This document shows positions 36,136-47,179 of a stretch of 64,000 nucleotides of DNA, piece after piece (positions within the stretch are counted from its first letter, which is position 1; each line of letters starts with the position of its first letter). The stretch comes from Pleurodeles waltl (taxonomy: Eukaryota; Chordata; Amphibia; Caudata; Salamandridae). The translations under genes and the position numbers were made by a program. The stretch lies in NCBI RefSeq assembly GCF_031143425.1, contig NC_090440.1, forward strand, positions 337,779,844 to 337,843,843, read 5' to 3'. The notes beneath the pieces are model-generated. The model saw only the letters and a program-made list of their open reading frames with translations, searched no databases and was not told where the DNA came from.

Positions 36136-37647
36136 ATGGAGTTTTTCAAGAATGAGAGACCTGCCAGACAGATGGACTTTAAAGCCAGAATGTGTATAAT
36201 AATGACAAAGAAACGATTTTTGATATTATGTATTTTCATGTTGCTTAGTGTAATGACGTTTTTAATAGGATATGTTTTATTCTCTTTTCAAGTGACATTT
36301 GCACCCATTACACAGCCCATACCTCCTTCTACTGTTTCCTCGCATTCTTTTCACCCCCTGCCTGAACACGAGTCTGCCAGAAGATTAGAATTTGTCAACA
36401 ATTCATTCATTCAGCTTCTACACCAACACCAATTAGTAGTGAACACAACTAACTGTTGGGTGTGTGGTCTTATGCCTCATACTACTGATAAAGGTATCCC
36501 TTATCTGGTCCTGCCTTTCAGCCATAATGGTTCTGTGTGGGCATATAGAACGGTGTTCATATACGCGTATGAAGCCAACCCCCTACGTTCTGTGAAAGAT
36601 AATCCTAAGAATAGTGCTCTAGCTAAGGGTATAGTAGATATTATTAGGGAAGATATTTCCTATGAGACTATCCCGAGAGATGAGACACTAGCATATATTG
36701 GATGGAACATAACAGGATATGGAGTTACTCTGAGTGGGAACCAGCGAGCAAAGAGATCCTCCCCGATTTGGATTGTACCCCATCAGGGTCACCTATGTCT
36801 GCAAGGTAATGGCAAGAATCCCAGAGCTCAGTTAGGGAAAAGTATCTGCACTGAAACATATGTTTTTGCGTCTCAGACTTCTCCTTCGTTCTTAGCAGCT
36901 AAGGGTACCTATTTCATCTGCCATAATAGAGCCTATACATGGTTGCCTCCTGACTTCTCAGGCACATGTTTTGTTTCGTTCCTGTTACCTCCCACCTACA
37001 CGGCCGCGGCAGATTACCATAAGACAAGGATAGTTAGAGGTGTCATAAGTAAAGAAGACACTACAGGACAAGAATTTGAAGATTTCGTAAAGGGTTTTCT
37101 GCCGTTTTGGGGTCCTATGGTTAACAGCAGGAACACAAGGCAATTGACAAAGGTGGTTGAATCCACGGTAGTTGAAACCGCCGGTGCCCTTGGTATTTTG
37201 ACTGCTGAGCTCAAGTCAGATCGCATTATGACTCTTCAGAACAGGGTCGCATTAGACGTCATACTTGCAGACCGAGGTGGGGTATGTAAAGTGATCCAAT
37301 CAGGTTGCTGTGTTTTCATCCCAGATAACGCTCCGACAGTCTACCAGGCCATTTCCAAACTGCATAAGATCTCCGAGTCTATTCACGTGGATAAAGGAGA
37401 TTGGTCATTGATGGGGTGGTTCTGGGAGCTGAAATCCGCCTGGGGATGGAAGACTCTGGTAGTCATTGGGATGATCTTAGCCATTCTTTTTCTGTCCTGT
37501 CTGTGTGTACAGTGTGCTCCTGCAATATGTGGCCTCTGTGCTACATCGTGTGTAAGGAAACCTGTATCAAGGGACGAGCTAAGTAATAGGATGATGCTAC
37601 AGCAACATCTCAACGACTTTATGAATATAGACCTGGACTCAGATTAG
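36136..37647 (+). CDS. env: Proviral envelope glycoprotein, uninterrupted frame
   Basis: 503 codons without a stop. A hydrophobic segment at residues 28-51 could be a signal sequence preceded by an unusually long basic N-terminus. The surface part carries a CWVC (CXXC) motif at 107-110. Basic cleavage candidates are RAKR (204-207) and RIVR (298-301), and I cannot tell which, if either, is used. The transmembrane part has a leucine/valine helical region, the gamma-type CX6CC motif at 384-392 and a membrane anchor at about 439-463, followed by a Cys-rich cytoplasmic start. The CXXC/CX6CC pair is characteristic of gamma-type Env, whose subunits are held by a disulphide. Expression and function unknown. 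Confidence 0.88.
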   Translation: MEFFKNERPARQMDFKARMCIIMTKKRFLILCIFMLLSVMTFLIGYVLFSFQVTFAPITQPIPPSTVSSHSFHPLPEHESARRLEFVNNSFIQLLHQHQLVVNTTNCWVCGLMPHTTDKGIPYLVLPFSHNGSVWAYRTVFIYAYEANPLRSVKDNPKNSALAKGIVDIIREDISYETIPRDETLAYIGWNITGYGVTLSGNQRAKRSSPIWIVPHQGHLCLQGNGKNPRAQLGKSICTETYVFASQTSPSFLAAKGTYFICHNRAYTWLPPDFSGTCFVSFLLPPTYTAAADYHKTRIVRGVISKEDTTGQEFEDFVKGFLPFWGPMVNSRNTRQLTKVVESTVVETAGALGILTAELKSDRIMTLQNRVALDVILADRGGVCKVIQSGCCVFIPDNAPTVYQAISKLHKISESIHVDKGDWSLMGWFWELKSAWGWKTLVVIGMILAILFLSCLCVQCAPAICGLCATSCVRKPVSRDELSNRMMLQQHLNDFMNIDLDSD

Positions 37648-37675
37648 CGTGAGTATAGGTTATTGCCTATGTAAG

Positions 37676-37690
37676 GGCAAAAGGAGGGTC
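37676..37690 (+). other. Polypurine tract
   Basis: GGCAAAAGGAGGGTC immediately before the 3' LTR is purine-rich, as needed to prime plus-strand DNA. It ends in two non-purine bases. Confidence 0.6.
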
Positions 37691-38542
37691 TGTGGTACTG
37701 AAAATTCTGGACCCGTGTTATAAACGTCGTCGTATCACAACGATTTTGGTATCAGCAGACCGCGAATGATTAGAATAGTATGCACAAGCATTGTATTCAT
37801 ATTCGGGTAACGAAATCACCCGAATCTCAGAGTTTCCGTCCTGAAGCCTCATGTTCCATTTAAACGACAGCCATTTTATGATTGCCCTCACATAGGCCAA
37901 TGTCTAATGCTGAAAACGAGTCTGAAGGACACGTACACCTTTGCTGACTCCTCTGTGACCTGGGCAAGCTGACTCCACTGCCTGAAGCCAAACCTGTTCG
38001 GGCAGTTTCTTTCCCAGTGGCCGAATGAGATTAGTATCAAGGCACAACACATCATAAACCTTTCATCACACACAAACCATGCCTAATCTTACACACACCT
38101 GTCTCTGTTTCTTTCTTTATGACTTGCTTTACAAGGAGGAGGTGCCCGTTTATATTGGGTGTCCGTCGATATCTGATGAAAGTACTAAGCCTTGCCGGGT
38201 AATTGATTGAGGGCTGGACAAACTGAAATATGGGCTTGTCATCATAAACCTGCTATTTCTTTGTAGTGAAAATATGTGAATGGTCAACTGTAAAATAAGG
38301 AATGTTTGCATTAAGCATAATATTTTGTATAAAAGAGAAGGTTAGCTTTGCAAAGGGAGCAGTCTCATGAGAATATACACCGTGTTGTACTTCTTGGATA
38401 CCTGTTACTGGCTGCAGCCAATAAACAAGATCTTTGACTTCACCAAGAAGACTCTGTGTTTCTGTAGTCTGAAACAGGAAGGACTCGAAGTCTTAGGGTG
38501 TGTTCCCTGGCACCACTGGGTTCTGAAAAACCCAGTACTTCA
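37691..38542 (+). repeat. 3' LTR of the provirus
   Basis: 852 bp, same ends as the 5' LTR, about 17 substitutions and no length difference by visual alignment. AAAC follows. Confidence 0.93.
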
Positions 38543-39112
38543 AAACCACCCACTGAAAAGACTTGTGAGACTGTGGCTTTGCAATCCACAGGATAAAGCA
38601 GTGGGCAACCCACCCACTGAAAAGACTTGTGAGACTGTGGATTTGCACTCCCCAGAATACATCAATGGGCATGGAGCCCCCTCATGGAGCAGTTGCGTCG
38701 TGCGTTCAACAGGCTGAGGTGCCCCCCCCCTTCTCTGAGGTGCCTGTTTAATTTCGATCTGATGCCCCTGCAGTGTTCGCTCCGTTTCCAGTCGGGTATC
38801 TATTGTGGGCCTCGCCCATGCATTTTGGGCCCAGTGGTGCACAGACAACGATTGGTGCACTATCCGTACTTGTGTAGTTGGTGTACATAATTGTACATGC
38901 TGGATTTGGAGTTTTGACTACTGGATTTTTATTGATTACAATCGTTCAAATAATTTCCTTTTGTCCTTGCGTTATTCAAGGGGGAGTGAGGAGGTGTAAA
39001 TCTAATGTTGCACCATGTACTTGTGTGTATGGTGTTGTGGGTGAGCGTGTTGGGTGTGTGTGTCACTTTCTTTTTCCTCCCCCCTCCCCTGTGTTGTAGG
39101 TGCAGTACTCAC

Positions 39113-39195
39113 CATGGTCGTAGCCGCCGTCGTTGGATCTCTTGATAGAGGAGCAGGAAGACCATCGCTGGAAGGATCTACAGTTCTGGCTCCAT
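39113..39195 (-). pseudogene. Transposase exon 1 (Harbinger copy 3)
   Basis: 83-nt exon from ATG at 39195 to a GTGAGT donor, the same length, position and phase as in copies 1 and 4, encoding MEPEL, a stop, then ILPAMVFLLLYQEIQRRR. The downstream transposase body is deleted in this copy. Confidence 0.7.
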
Positions 39196-39525
39196 GGCGT
39201 CCTGGTTCCTTGTGGGGTGTGGAGAGGTGAGTGACTTTCCCTTCTGTGTACTGTTTCCGCCGTGTTTTTACTCTTGTTGGTTCCGCCCCGGAAAAGGTGG
39301 AGGATTGCAGGGTTGTGATAGGGTGGGTGGTACATTGTCTTCCGCCTGTCTGTTGGCGGTTACCGCTGCACTGTTTGTTTGTACCGCCGTGGTGGTTGGA
39401 GTGTTAAAGTGGCTGTCTATGTTGGCGGTTTCCGCCGTGGTCGTGATTCCAATTTATTTTCCGCCGGCCTGTTGGTGGTATTACCACCGCTTTAACACCG
39501 ACCGCCAGGGTTGTAATGAGGGCCA

Positions 39526-39790
39526 AGTAGTGTAAGGGGATACCTTCCATCAAACTTTTTTGGACAGGTGCCCCACCTCGTGATGACGTAGGCAATGGAG
39601 TGGGTGACCTGCCCATGATCATGTAGGCAATGAGGTAGATGTAGGTGAGTAACGTGGGTTGTGACATCAGGGGTCAAATGTTAGTCACGTGGCAGGGTCC
39701 TAGCCCCTGTGTTTAGGTCTATGGGCATTGTAAAATGAGGGCCCTACTGGTGTGCAACCTGTTTCAGAGCCTAAGAGGAGAAGTCTGGAC
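39526..39790 (+). repeat. Polinton left terminal inverted repeat
   Basis: Reverse complement of about 53700-53966 with moderate divergence. Homology stops at GACATG, where the rearranged segment begins, so the original repeat may have been longer. Confidence 0.82.
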
Positions 39791-40100
39791 ATGTGTTTGT
39801 CAAATTGGTATGCTGTGCAAATTTTCCCCACAAGGAATTGAGACAGAGCTTAGCTAACTGGCGTCTGGCAAGGTAACCTTAATGAACTCCGGCCTCAGCG
39901 TAATACCCTTGTGATTGTGGTAATCAGCGATGTACTTTTGCTTTGAGGGCCCAGCTCTATCAACGCTTTTGTAATGGTGGCTGGGGACCCAGGCCCGCTC
40001 GTGGCCTAGATCCCCGGCCACCATTACAAATGCGGAATTAGGGCTGGGACATTGACCCTGGCTCTAATAACGCTTTTGTAATGGTGGCTGTGGACCCGGG
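39791..40100 (-). repeat. 310-bp inverted repeat, left arm (contains polB fragment)
   Basis: Reverse complement of 43625-43934. The outer 145 bp is a polymerase fragment (minus strand), and the inner part is one to two units of the 105-bp minisatellite. Confidence 0.88.
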
Positions 40101-42738
40101 ACCCATGTTAACCTATGAGAGAGATAAGCCATGCACAGTAAAAACCAAATGTTGCAGTATTTCACTGTTAGACCATGTAAAACACCATAGTATATGTCCT
40201 ACCTTAAACATAAACTGCACCCTGCCCATGGAGCTACGTAGGCCCTATCTTAAGGGTGCCTTACATGCATAAAAGGGAAGGATTAGGCCTGGCAAGTGGG
40301 TACACTTGCCAAGTCGAATTGGCAGTTTAAAACTGCACACACAGACACTGCAGTGGCAGGTCTGAGCCATGTTTACAGGGCTACTCATGTGGGTGGCACA
40401 ACCAGTGCAGCAGGCCCACGAGTAGCATTTGATGTACAGGTGCTGGGCACCTCTAGTTCACTGTACTAGGGGCTTATCAGTAAATCAAATATGTCAATCA
40501 TGGAAAACCAATTACACATACATTTTACATAGGAGCACTTGCACTTTAGCACTGAATAGCAGTGATAAAGTGCCCAGAGTATCAAAAACAGCAAAAACAG
40601 AGTCCAGCACACATCAACAACCTGGAAACCAGAGGCAAAAAGTTAGGGGAGACCACGCCATGGAGCCAAGTCTAACACTGGGTTTGTGCCAAAATGGTGC
40701 ACCTACATATGAATGGAAATATTTTTTTTTCTCCTTGTTACTTCATCTTACAACATGTGATGTATTCTGCATCATGCATAGAGAATTACTCTTGTGCACA
40801 AAAACAATCCTACCTGAAATGTATGTATCATGCAGCATTGTACAAAAGTACCTGTCTTGGAGCTAGGCAGCACAGGGTGCACCAACGCCAGCACACTAGC
40901 AGAATACAGAAGTGTATCATATCTTAGTAGATATGGCACATTTTTACTCCTATTCTTTCATGCAATGCAATGTAGCAAGTTGTTTTGCTATGTGACAGGA
41001 AATATTAGTAAATCCTCCACACACTGTTTGGTGAGTTGCTTCTGCATTAACATAATCCACCACATACCCGATTCTTTTCCAGGCAGCAACTTTACCCCAA
41101 GAAGTTTCTGCATCAACTGAGGGCTAAACATAGAGTACATGCATAAAAGGGCCCTCATTAAAACATTGGCGGTGAATGTCGCTTACCGACGTGCAGAAGA
41201 CCGCCAACACACCACTGCGGCAGTGGAATTCTGCTACAGCTATCACGACCTACAGCTCGGAATCCGCCATAATACAGACACCCACACAAGTCCGCCACAG
41301 CAAAGGTCAGTGATAAACTGGTGAAAACAAAACCTCCACTGTCACGCCAACAGGAATACGCCCACACTATCACGACCCACAAATCCACGTGGCGGTCTTT
41401 CAACCGCGGTATTCTATTGGCGGTACACACTGCCATGCTCAAAATACACACACATTTTCAAAACACAACCACATTGGACAATTTGAAATACCCACACCTG
41501 ATACACATAAACACACCACTCCCACTCACCCAATCCAATATAAAACACACACCCACATCACCCACAAATCCTTACTACCAAAAATTCCAGAGAGAGACAC
41601 CACCAGAAACAACACGAGCATCCACAGACACACAACATCATCACTCACACATCATGCACCTCAAACAACACACAACACATCCCCTCACACATCACAACAC
41701 ACACCACCTCACACATCACCCACACCACATCATGGCACCACAACGACACCCCAGGTTCTCTGAGGAGGAGCTCAGGGTCATGGTGGAGGAAATCGTCCGA
41801 GTAGAGCCACAGCTATTCGGATCACAGGTGCAGCGCCTCAGGCCCTGCCCCAGTCAGCCCTGCTGCCCTCAGTGAGGAGGCTATTGACTTCCTGAGATCC
41901 CTCACTGTTGGGCAGTCTACCATTCTGAATGCCATGTAGGGTGTTGAGAGGCATTTGCAACAAACAAATGCATACCTGGAGGGCATTCATTCTGGCCAGG
42001 CGGTCCAACAGAGAGCATTTCAGGCTCTGGCCTCAGCACTGATGGCAGCCATTGTCCCTGTGTCCAGCCTCCCCCCTCCAACTTCCTCCACCCAGACCCA
42101 ATCCCCTGTACCTCAGCCTATCCCAAGCACACCATCAGACCAGCATGCACACACCTCAACACACAAAAGTGGCTCAGGCAAACATAAGCACCACACATCC
42201 CACAGGCACTCACACAAGCATCATACCCAAGCAGACATACTAACATCCACTGCCGCTACTGTGTCCCCCTCCTGCACGTCTCCCTCCTCACTCCCTGTCT
42301 CGTCTCCACTCACACCTGCATGCACTACATCTTCAGCCACTACCTCCATCACCAGCACGCCCATCACCACACACCGCTCACGTGCACTCACCACCCCACT
42401 ACCATTCACACATCCCCTGTGTCCTCTCCCAGTGTGTCAGTGAGCCCTCCTCCCAAAGTACACAAACACTGGCACACACCCACCCAACAGCCATCCACCT
42501 CAAAACAGCCTCCAGCCCAGGCACCTTCACCCAAATTCAGCAGACGTACACCTCCTACAACCACTTCCTCTTTTTCCACTCCCAAAGCCCCTCCATCTAC
42601 CCATCCCACTGTGTCTAAAAAACATTTCCTGGCTAATATTGACCTCTTCCGTACACCTCCACCCCGGTCCGTCCCCTAGGGCCAGGCTTTCCAGGTCCCA
42701 ACCCAGCACCTTAGCCACCACATCCCCAGGCACAGTGG
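40101..42738 (+). repeat. Segmental duplication, copy B, inside the Polinton
   Basis: Copy of 21753-24327. It carries the LTR-like end (to 40677), anonymous flank with an extra 54 bp relative to copy A, and the left end of Harbinger copy 3 from 41150, including the gene A/C fusion (ATG 41732). Because copy A spans the outer flank of the Polinton and its tip transposon, copy B must have been copied from there. Confidence 0.9.
41732..42679 (+). pseudogene. Duplicated gene A / gene C fusion
   Basis: Same deletion junction as at 23322. Same early stop after QLFGSQVQ and RLRPCPSQ, and the same TAG at LNAM. It differs from copy A by scattered substitutions and a one-base change in frame near 42650. 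Confidence 0.65.
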
Positions 42739-43017
42739 GAGAGGGGGAGACACTTACCAGTGACAGGGAAGGAATTCCCTGTCACTGATGGTGCCTACCG
42801 CTATGGTTTTCATGCAAGGAAGCTATGAAAACCATGGCGGTAGGCAGGGTCAAAATCCCGCGGGCGGAACAGTGACGGTCACCGGGAGCCCTGCGGCTGT
42901 CACTGCAATGGCGGTCGGCGTGGTACCCAATGTCATAATATGGCAGTAAGTACGGCCAGCCTGTTGGCGGTACTTACTGCCATATTACCTCTGACCACCG
43001 GGGTCATAATGACCCCC
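42739..43017 (+). mobile_element. Harbinger-type right end (MITE-like)
   Basis: Ends ACCGGGGTCATAATGACCCCC, a Harbinger-style terminal repeat, preceded by GGCGGTACTTACTGCC palindromic sequence. It appears to complete a deletion derivative that starts at 41150, although the terminal repeats and flanking triplets (AAG, TGT) do not match, so it may come from another copy. Confidence 0.5.
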
Positions 43018-43780
43018 TGTATGTTCAGAGGGCTAGTGGCATAGATTAGTAACTGTGCACCCATAATTGGTGGCTGATGACATGTGTTGCACAAGGCATG
43101 TGTCCTCAGCCACCCATTACAAAAGTGTTGTTAGGGCCCCCAATCCTATGCCCTAACTGTGTATCTGTAATGGCTGGCTGAGGAAAAGTGTTGCACACAG
43201 CACGTGTCCTCCGCCACCCATAACAGAAGTTGTGTTAGGGCAGGGTCCCCAACCCCTGCCCTAACTGTATATATGTGAATGAGACAGGGGACACAGCCCG
43301 CGAGCGGTCCGAGTCCCTGTCCTCCAATACAAAAGCATTGTTAGGGCCGGGTCCCCAACCCCGGCCCTAACTATTCATATGTAAAGGACGCTGGGGACCC
43401 GGGCTGCACGTGGGCAGGGTCCCCGGCTGCCATTACAAAAGTTATGTTAGGATTGGCTCCCCAACCCCGGCCCCAACTTTGCACTTGCAATGGTGGCCTT
43501 GGGACCCAGGCCGCATTCGGCCCCGGGTCCCCAGCTGGCATTAGAAAAGTGTTGTCAGAGCCAGGGTCCCAGCCCTAAATATGTATTTCTAATGGTGGGC
43601 AGAGACCCAGGGCCATGTACGGGCCCCGGGTCCACAGTTACCATTACAAAAGCGTTATTAGAGCCAGGGTCAATGTCCCAGCCCTAATTCCGCATTTGTA
43701 ATGGCGGCCGGGGATCCAGGCCACGAGCGGACCTGGGTCCCCAGCCACCATTACAAAAGCATTGATAGAGCTGGGCCCTC
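43018..43780 (+). repeat. About 105-bp minisatellite
   Basis: About seven diverged units, each with a motif like CCATTACAAAAGCGTTGTTAG (at about 43118, 43220, 43325, 43431, 43539, 43641 and 43748) and a G/C-rich GGGGACCC-type segment. Units contain internal inverted symmetry. One to two units recur inverted at 39939-40100. Confidence 0.75.
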
Positions 43781-43787
43781 AAAGCAA

Positions 43788-44593
43788 AAGTACATCGCTG
43801 ATTACCACAATCACAAGGGTATTACGCTGAGGCCGGAGTTCATTAAGGTTACCTTGCCAGACGCCAGTTAGCTAAGCTCTGTCTCAATTCCTTGTGGGGA
43901 AAATTTGCACAGCATACCAATTTGACAAACACATCCATTGTCACAGATCCAGACGATCTTTTTAAGTATCTATTTACCCAGTCTTAAGACATGTCCAGTT
44001 GCAAATTTATCGATGATGAGACGGCCGTTCTATGCTGGAAATAGGCCAAAGAATACCCCACAACGTGTAACAATATAAAGATCTTCATAGCGTGCTTCAC
44101 AACCGCTCACGCTCGTCAGGAGCTTTACAGGTTGCTGGATAAGCTTCAGGAACGTTGTTTGAACCACAACGCCGATGCTGTTATTTTTGTGAGTAAAGAG
44201 GATAATAAAGATCCTGCGCTAGGTGATCATCTAGGAGATTTGACCAGCAAGCTCAAAAAGGATGAGTACGTACTTGAGGACACCTTCTCTGGACCAAAGA
44301 CCTATAGTTACAAAATCTCTAACAACAAGGTTTGCATGAACGTCAAAGGTATCACTTTAGATCTCAGCAATACTGTTAAAATACATTTTGACAGTCTGAA
44401 GGGTCTGATACACGAGTACTACGCATCGAGCGATCACGAAAATCATAAAACAATAATCATAAATCACCCTAGTATAGTCAGGTCCAAAAAAAGGTGTGAA
44501 ATTACAACACAGCCGTTGCATGAAACCCTGCGAGTAGCATTTGATAAAAGGGTCCTGACTGAGGACTACAAAACACTGCCGTATGGTTATTAA
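43788..44593 (+). pseudogene. polB: Polinton DNA polymerase B, C-terminal remnant
   Basis: Family B protein-primed polymerase, C-terminal third only. It begins at KYIADYHNHKGITLRPEF, shifts frame near 43855, then shows the polymerase B motif KLCLNSLWGKF, FIDDETAVLCW, and the region where YxDTDS is expected, which here reads HNADAVIFVS and so lacks the catalytic Asp pair pattern. LGDLTSKL and GPKTYSYK follow, and the end is VAFDKRVLTEDYKTLPYGY. In-frame stops lie at about 43978 and 44040. The N-terminal exonuclease and priming regions are absent. Dead. Confidence 0.85.
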
Positions 44594-44711
44594 AAGACAT
44601 TAGCTGGGGCGAAACCCGAACTGCTATGGACACCAGGCTGGAACACAAATCTCCTGCATTTTAGCAGGTCCCTCAAATAGCATTAAAAGTTATTTTATAA
44701 ATAAACTGTTA

Positions 44712-45302
44712 GGAAATGTTCCCGGTGTTTTATGTCCGACCCATAACAACATCGTGTGGCTTTAGTCCTGCTGGCAAGATCTTCACATGGAACTATCCTT
44801 AAAGTTCCCACACATCAGATTTATAGAAGGCATCCCCAGTAATCTCAAAGACAAAAACTTTTTACCTAAACACCTTGTAGACATGGTCATTGTGGATGAT
44901 CTCATGCATGAAGGCAGGGAGCAACCCGAGATCGAGAGGGCTTTTACTCAATATTCACATCATCGTAATCTAAGCATATGCTACATCGTGCAGAACTTGT
45001 TTTACAAGGGAAAGAGCAGTTGTTCTATAACTCTCAATGCCTCATAACTGGTCTTATTTAAAACCCCCTGCAACAAGCTTCAACTATTAATTATAGCTAA
45101 ACAGATATACCACAGAAACACATAGTTTTTCATGGAAGCGTTTAACAACGCTACCCCAAAACCCAATGTCTACTTATTGGTAGATTTGAAACCCAAAACT
45201 CTAGAAGACTACAGACTACTCTCCGGTATTTATTTTCCACCAGGCTTCCCAGTCGCTTACATGCCTAAAACAGTCCCCAAAACCTATAAAAAGACCTATT
45301 AA
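44712..45302 (+). pseudogene. Polinton DNA-packaging ATPase (FtsK/HerA type), remnant
   Basis: Recognised from FPHIRFIEGIPSNL, the Walker B-like VDMVIVDDLMHEG, and SHHRNLSICYIVQNLF as in Polinton and adintovirus packaging ATPases. Stops at 45044-45046 and about 45115 split a C-terminal part that still reads YLLVDLKPKTLEDYRLLSG and ends near 45302. No Walker A motif is found, so the N-terminus is lost between polB and this gene. Would drive genome packaging in an intact element. Confidence 0.8.
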
Positions 45303-45354
45303 AAAGACTTTTATAATGTTTACAATCTAAACCTTATAATATAAGGTCGCTACC

Positions 45355-45650
45355 ATGTCTGTGCAGCTACGGCGTAATTTAGACCTCCTAAAAATGCTGC
45401 TCACAGTGAGCCCCCTGAAAAGAAAGGCTATCCTGTGAGTGGCTTCGGACTATTTAGTGGCTGCCATTTCAGAAATAAAAGGTTATGTCCCAATATCAAT
45501 GAGCCAGTTCCTTGTGATGAATAAGAATCGCCAGCAATAACATGGTGTTGCTCCTTTCTAAAAAGAAACTGGTCAAACAGTCTGGAGGTTTGATAGGTGC
45601 ACTGCTGAGTATATCTATACCTTTAATTACAGGTCTCCTATCACGGACCA
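45355..45650 (+). pseudogene. Polinton small core-type protein remnant
   Basis: Starts MSVQLRRNLDLLKMLL. A stop at about 45438 is followed by a frameshifted basic part (LLSKKKLVKQSGGLIGALLS). The basic stretch then Gly/Leu-rich hydrophobic tail resembles the short core/pX-like proteins conserved in Polintons and adintoviruses. Assignment by recollection. Confidence 0.5.
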
Positions 45651-45651
45651 G

Positions 45652-46422
45652 ATGGAGCACACACAAAAAATGTACCTTGTGCCTTGCCAACAGCTGGAAA
45701 AGTTGGCCCGTCTGACATCGACATCTGAGAAATACGCAGAAAAAGAGACAGCGTCTCGATGCTGAGATCAAAGCCATTTTGAACGGAACTGATTTAAACC
45801 ACACAACAAAGCGGGGCTTTATTCAGGAACCCTTCAAAACTTTTTACAGTATTACAAACAATGGAACACTGAAAAAAACAAATTTACACTGTATACCCCT
45901 GACACGGAACAGCCGCCAGCAGACCTGGTAGCGCCTCAAGATCCAGGACCCCCTGCCTCCACAAACACCTTTCTCAAAGACCTTTGAAAAAATATAAGTC
46001 AGAGGTGTATAGGGGCGGTGCAAATGCTGCTTGGTAAAATTACTGCTACTAAAGATCTGACCTCGTGGAACAACCAGGGTGAATTCGTTTACAAGGGATA
46101 ACTGGTTGCTTGATCACACATGTACGATCTGGTCAGAGATCTCACGCACAGCCTAACACTATCGACCCAAAATGCTCCTAGAGGATGAGAGCAGTTTCTA
46201 CACGCCTATGCGGAACTCAACATTCCTTCCACAATCGTCGGTAACGCTGACCAACGGTGAAGGCTTGAAAGTTTGAAAGATCCGACCACTGGTGTTTTTA
46301 CCGTGAGTCCCACCGTGTCGACACCTTTCCTTCCGCCGCAAAAACCGTCTAGGAGCAGCAACACTCTACCTATGGAACCTAAACAGAGACTGTTGAAAAT
46401 AAACATTTGGCTACCGCTCTAA
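45652..46422 (+). pseudogene. Conserved Polinton protein of unknown role, remnant
   Basis: Pieces in shifting frames: KMYLVPCQQLEKLARL, LDAEIKAILNGTDLNHTTK, DLTSWNNQGEFVYKG, SHMYDLVRDLTH, AYAELNIPSTIVGN and a Pro-rich end. This order matches a protein commonly found after the ATPase and core gene in Polintons. It is virion-associated in adintovirus-like elements by inference. Multiple stops. Confidence 0.55.
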
Positions 46423-46719
46423 TGTTATCATGACATTTGAACAGTTGTACAGTTTTGTTAAAAGGTTCACGTCTTGAAAGATTTTTGCTTCATTTATTTC
46501 TTTACCCTTGCAAATGTTTGTGCTGAAAACTGTTTGTAATAAACACTCTTAACTTTTCAACAGTCATCAGTCATCTTTTTAAAAACGGTTTTAAAATGTG
46601 TGGTGGGTGAATTAAAAATGCATAGTCTGAATTCATGTTCAAAATGTTTTTATTTTAGACAGTCATCAGTACAAATTGAGGTGTTACAAGGCCTTACACT
46701 TTTGACAAACACCTTATTC
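46423..46719. other. AT-rich spacer at the convergence of the two gene blocks
   Basis: Plus-strand and minus-strand gene sets converge here. AATAAA-like motifs occur on both strands (for example 46399 and 46539). No gene supported. Confidence 0.4.
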
Positions 46720-47168
46720 TGTTTTACCAATGCTCGATATAGTCCTTGAGTTTTCATTCACATATTTCATAGCAATACCATCCTTGTTTACAAGATTGGT
46801 GGAAGACAGACTAAAAAAATTCTAAACATCATACCCTCAGACATTTTACTGTGACAGCTAGAGAATCCTGTACACGCATATTGTTATACTCAAACGTGGG
46901 CGATGCTTTTTTTACATATTTAAATATCGGTTTTGTGTAAATGTTATGCTCTGGGAACTCAGCTAGACTGCCAAACACTATAACCTTGTCTACATCCAGG
47001 GCTGTCCAATGTGTACCACCCTTGTAATGTGGGTCGGTGTTAAAGACGTGTGCAGAGTCTTTCTGGTCCTATCTCCCCCTGTAGCCCTTCGCTAGGAAAT
47101 ACACCTAAAAAGTATTTCTTAGCCTATTTGTACCTGCTTAAGAAGTCACGTATCTGCACAGTGTCCAT
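46720..47168 (-). pseudogene. Polinton adenain-like cysteine protease, remnant
   Basis: Starts MDTVQIRDFLSRYK at 47168. Further in, NTDPHYKGGTHWTALDVDKV contains the HW catalytic-His context, followed by VFGSLAEFPE, where DSFG is usual, and NNMRVQDSLAVT, where a catalytic Cys region would be expected. Stops and frameshifts are numerous. Position next to the major capsid gene fits the Polinton protease, which matures capsid proteins. Confidence 0.6.
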
Positions 47169-47179
47169 TTTACAATCTT

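Larger units (their letters stand above)
25787..38542 (+). mobile_element. Class I endogenous retrovirus, complete provirus
   Basis: Two 852-bp LTRs flank gag, pro-pol and env. The target duplication is the 4-bp AAAC (25783-25786 and 38543-38546). The tRNA-Lys type primer site, a single gag-pol frame separated by UAG and a gamma-type Env with CX6CC place it with gamma/epsilon-like (ERV1) retroviruses. The LTRs differ at about 17 of 852 positions by eye (near 2 percent). Gag is split by a hAT transposon and pol has two nonsense codons and frameshifts, while env is open. Confidence 0.93.
22737..39524 (+). mobile_element. PIF/Harbinger copy 3, internally deleted, hosting a provirus
   Basis: The ends are GGCCCTCATTACAACATTGG at the left and GGGTTGTAATGAGGGCC at the right. 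An AAG target duplication lies at 22734-22736 and 39525-39527. Without the provirus the element is about 4 kb. Most of gene A, the transposase body and the start of gene C are deleted, fusing gene A exon 1 to gene C exon 3. Tandem-repeat blocks and transposase exon 1 (39113-39195) remain. It sits exactly at the left tip of the Polinton. Confidence 0.85.

Noticed and set aside
45496..45804. 102-codon minus-strand frame in the Polinton
   Set aside because: Opposite to the recognised core-type and LVP-type remnants on the plus strand.
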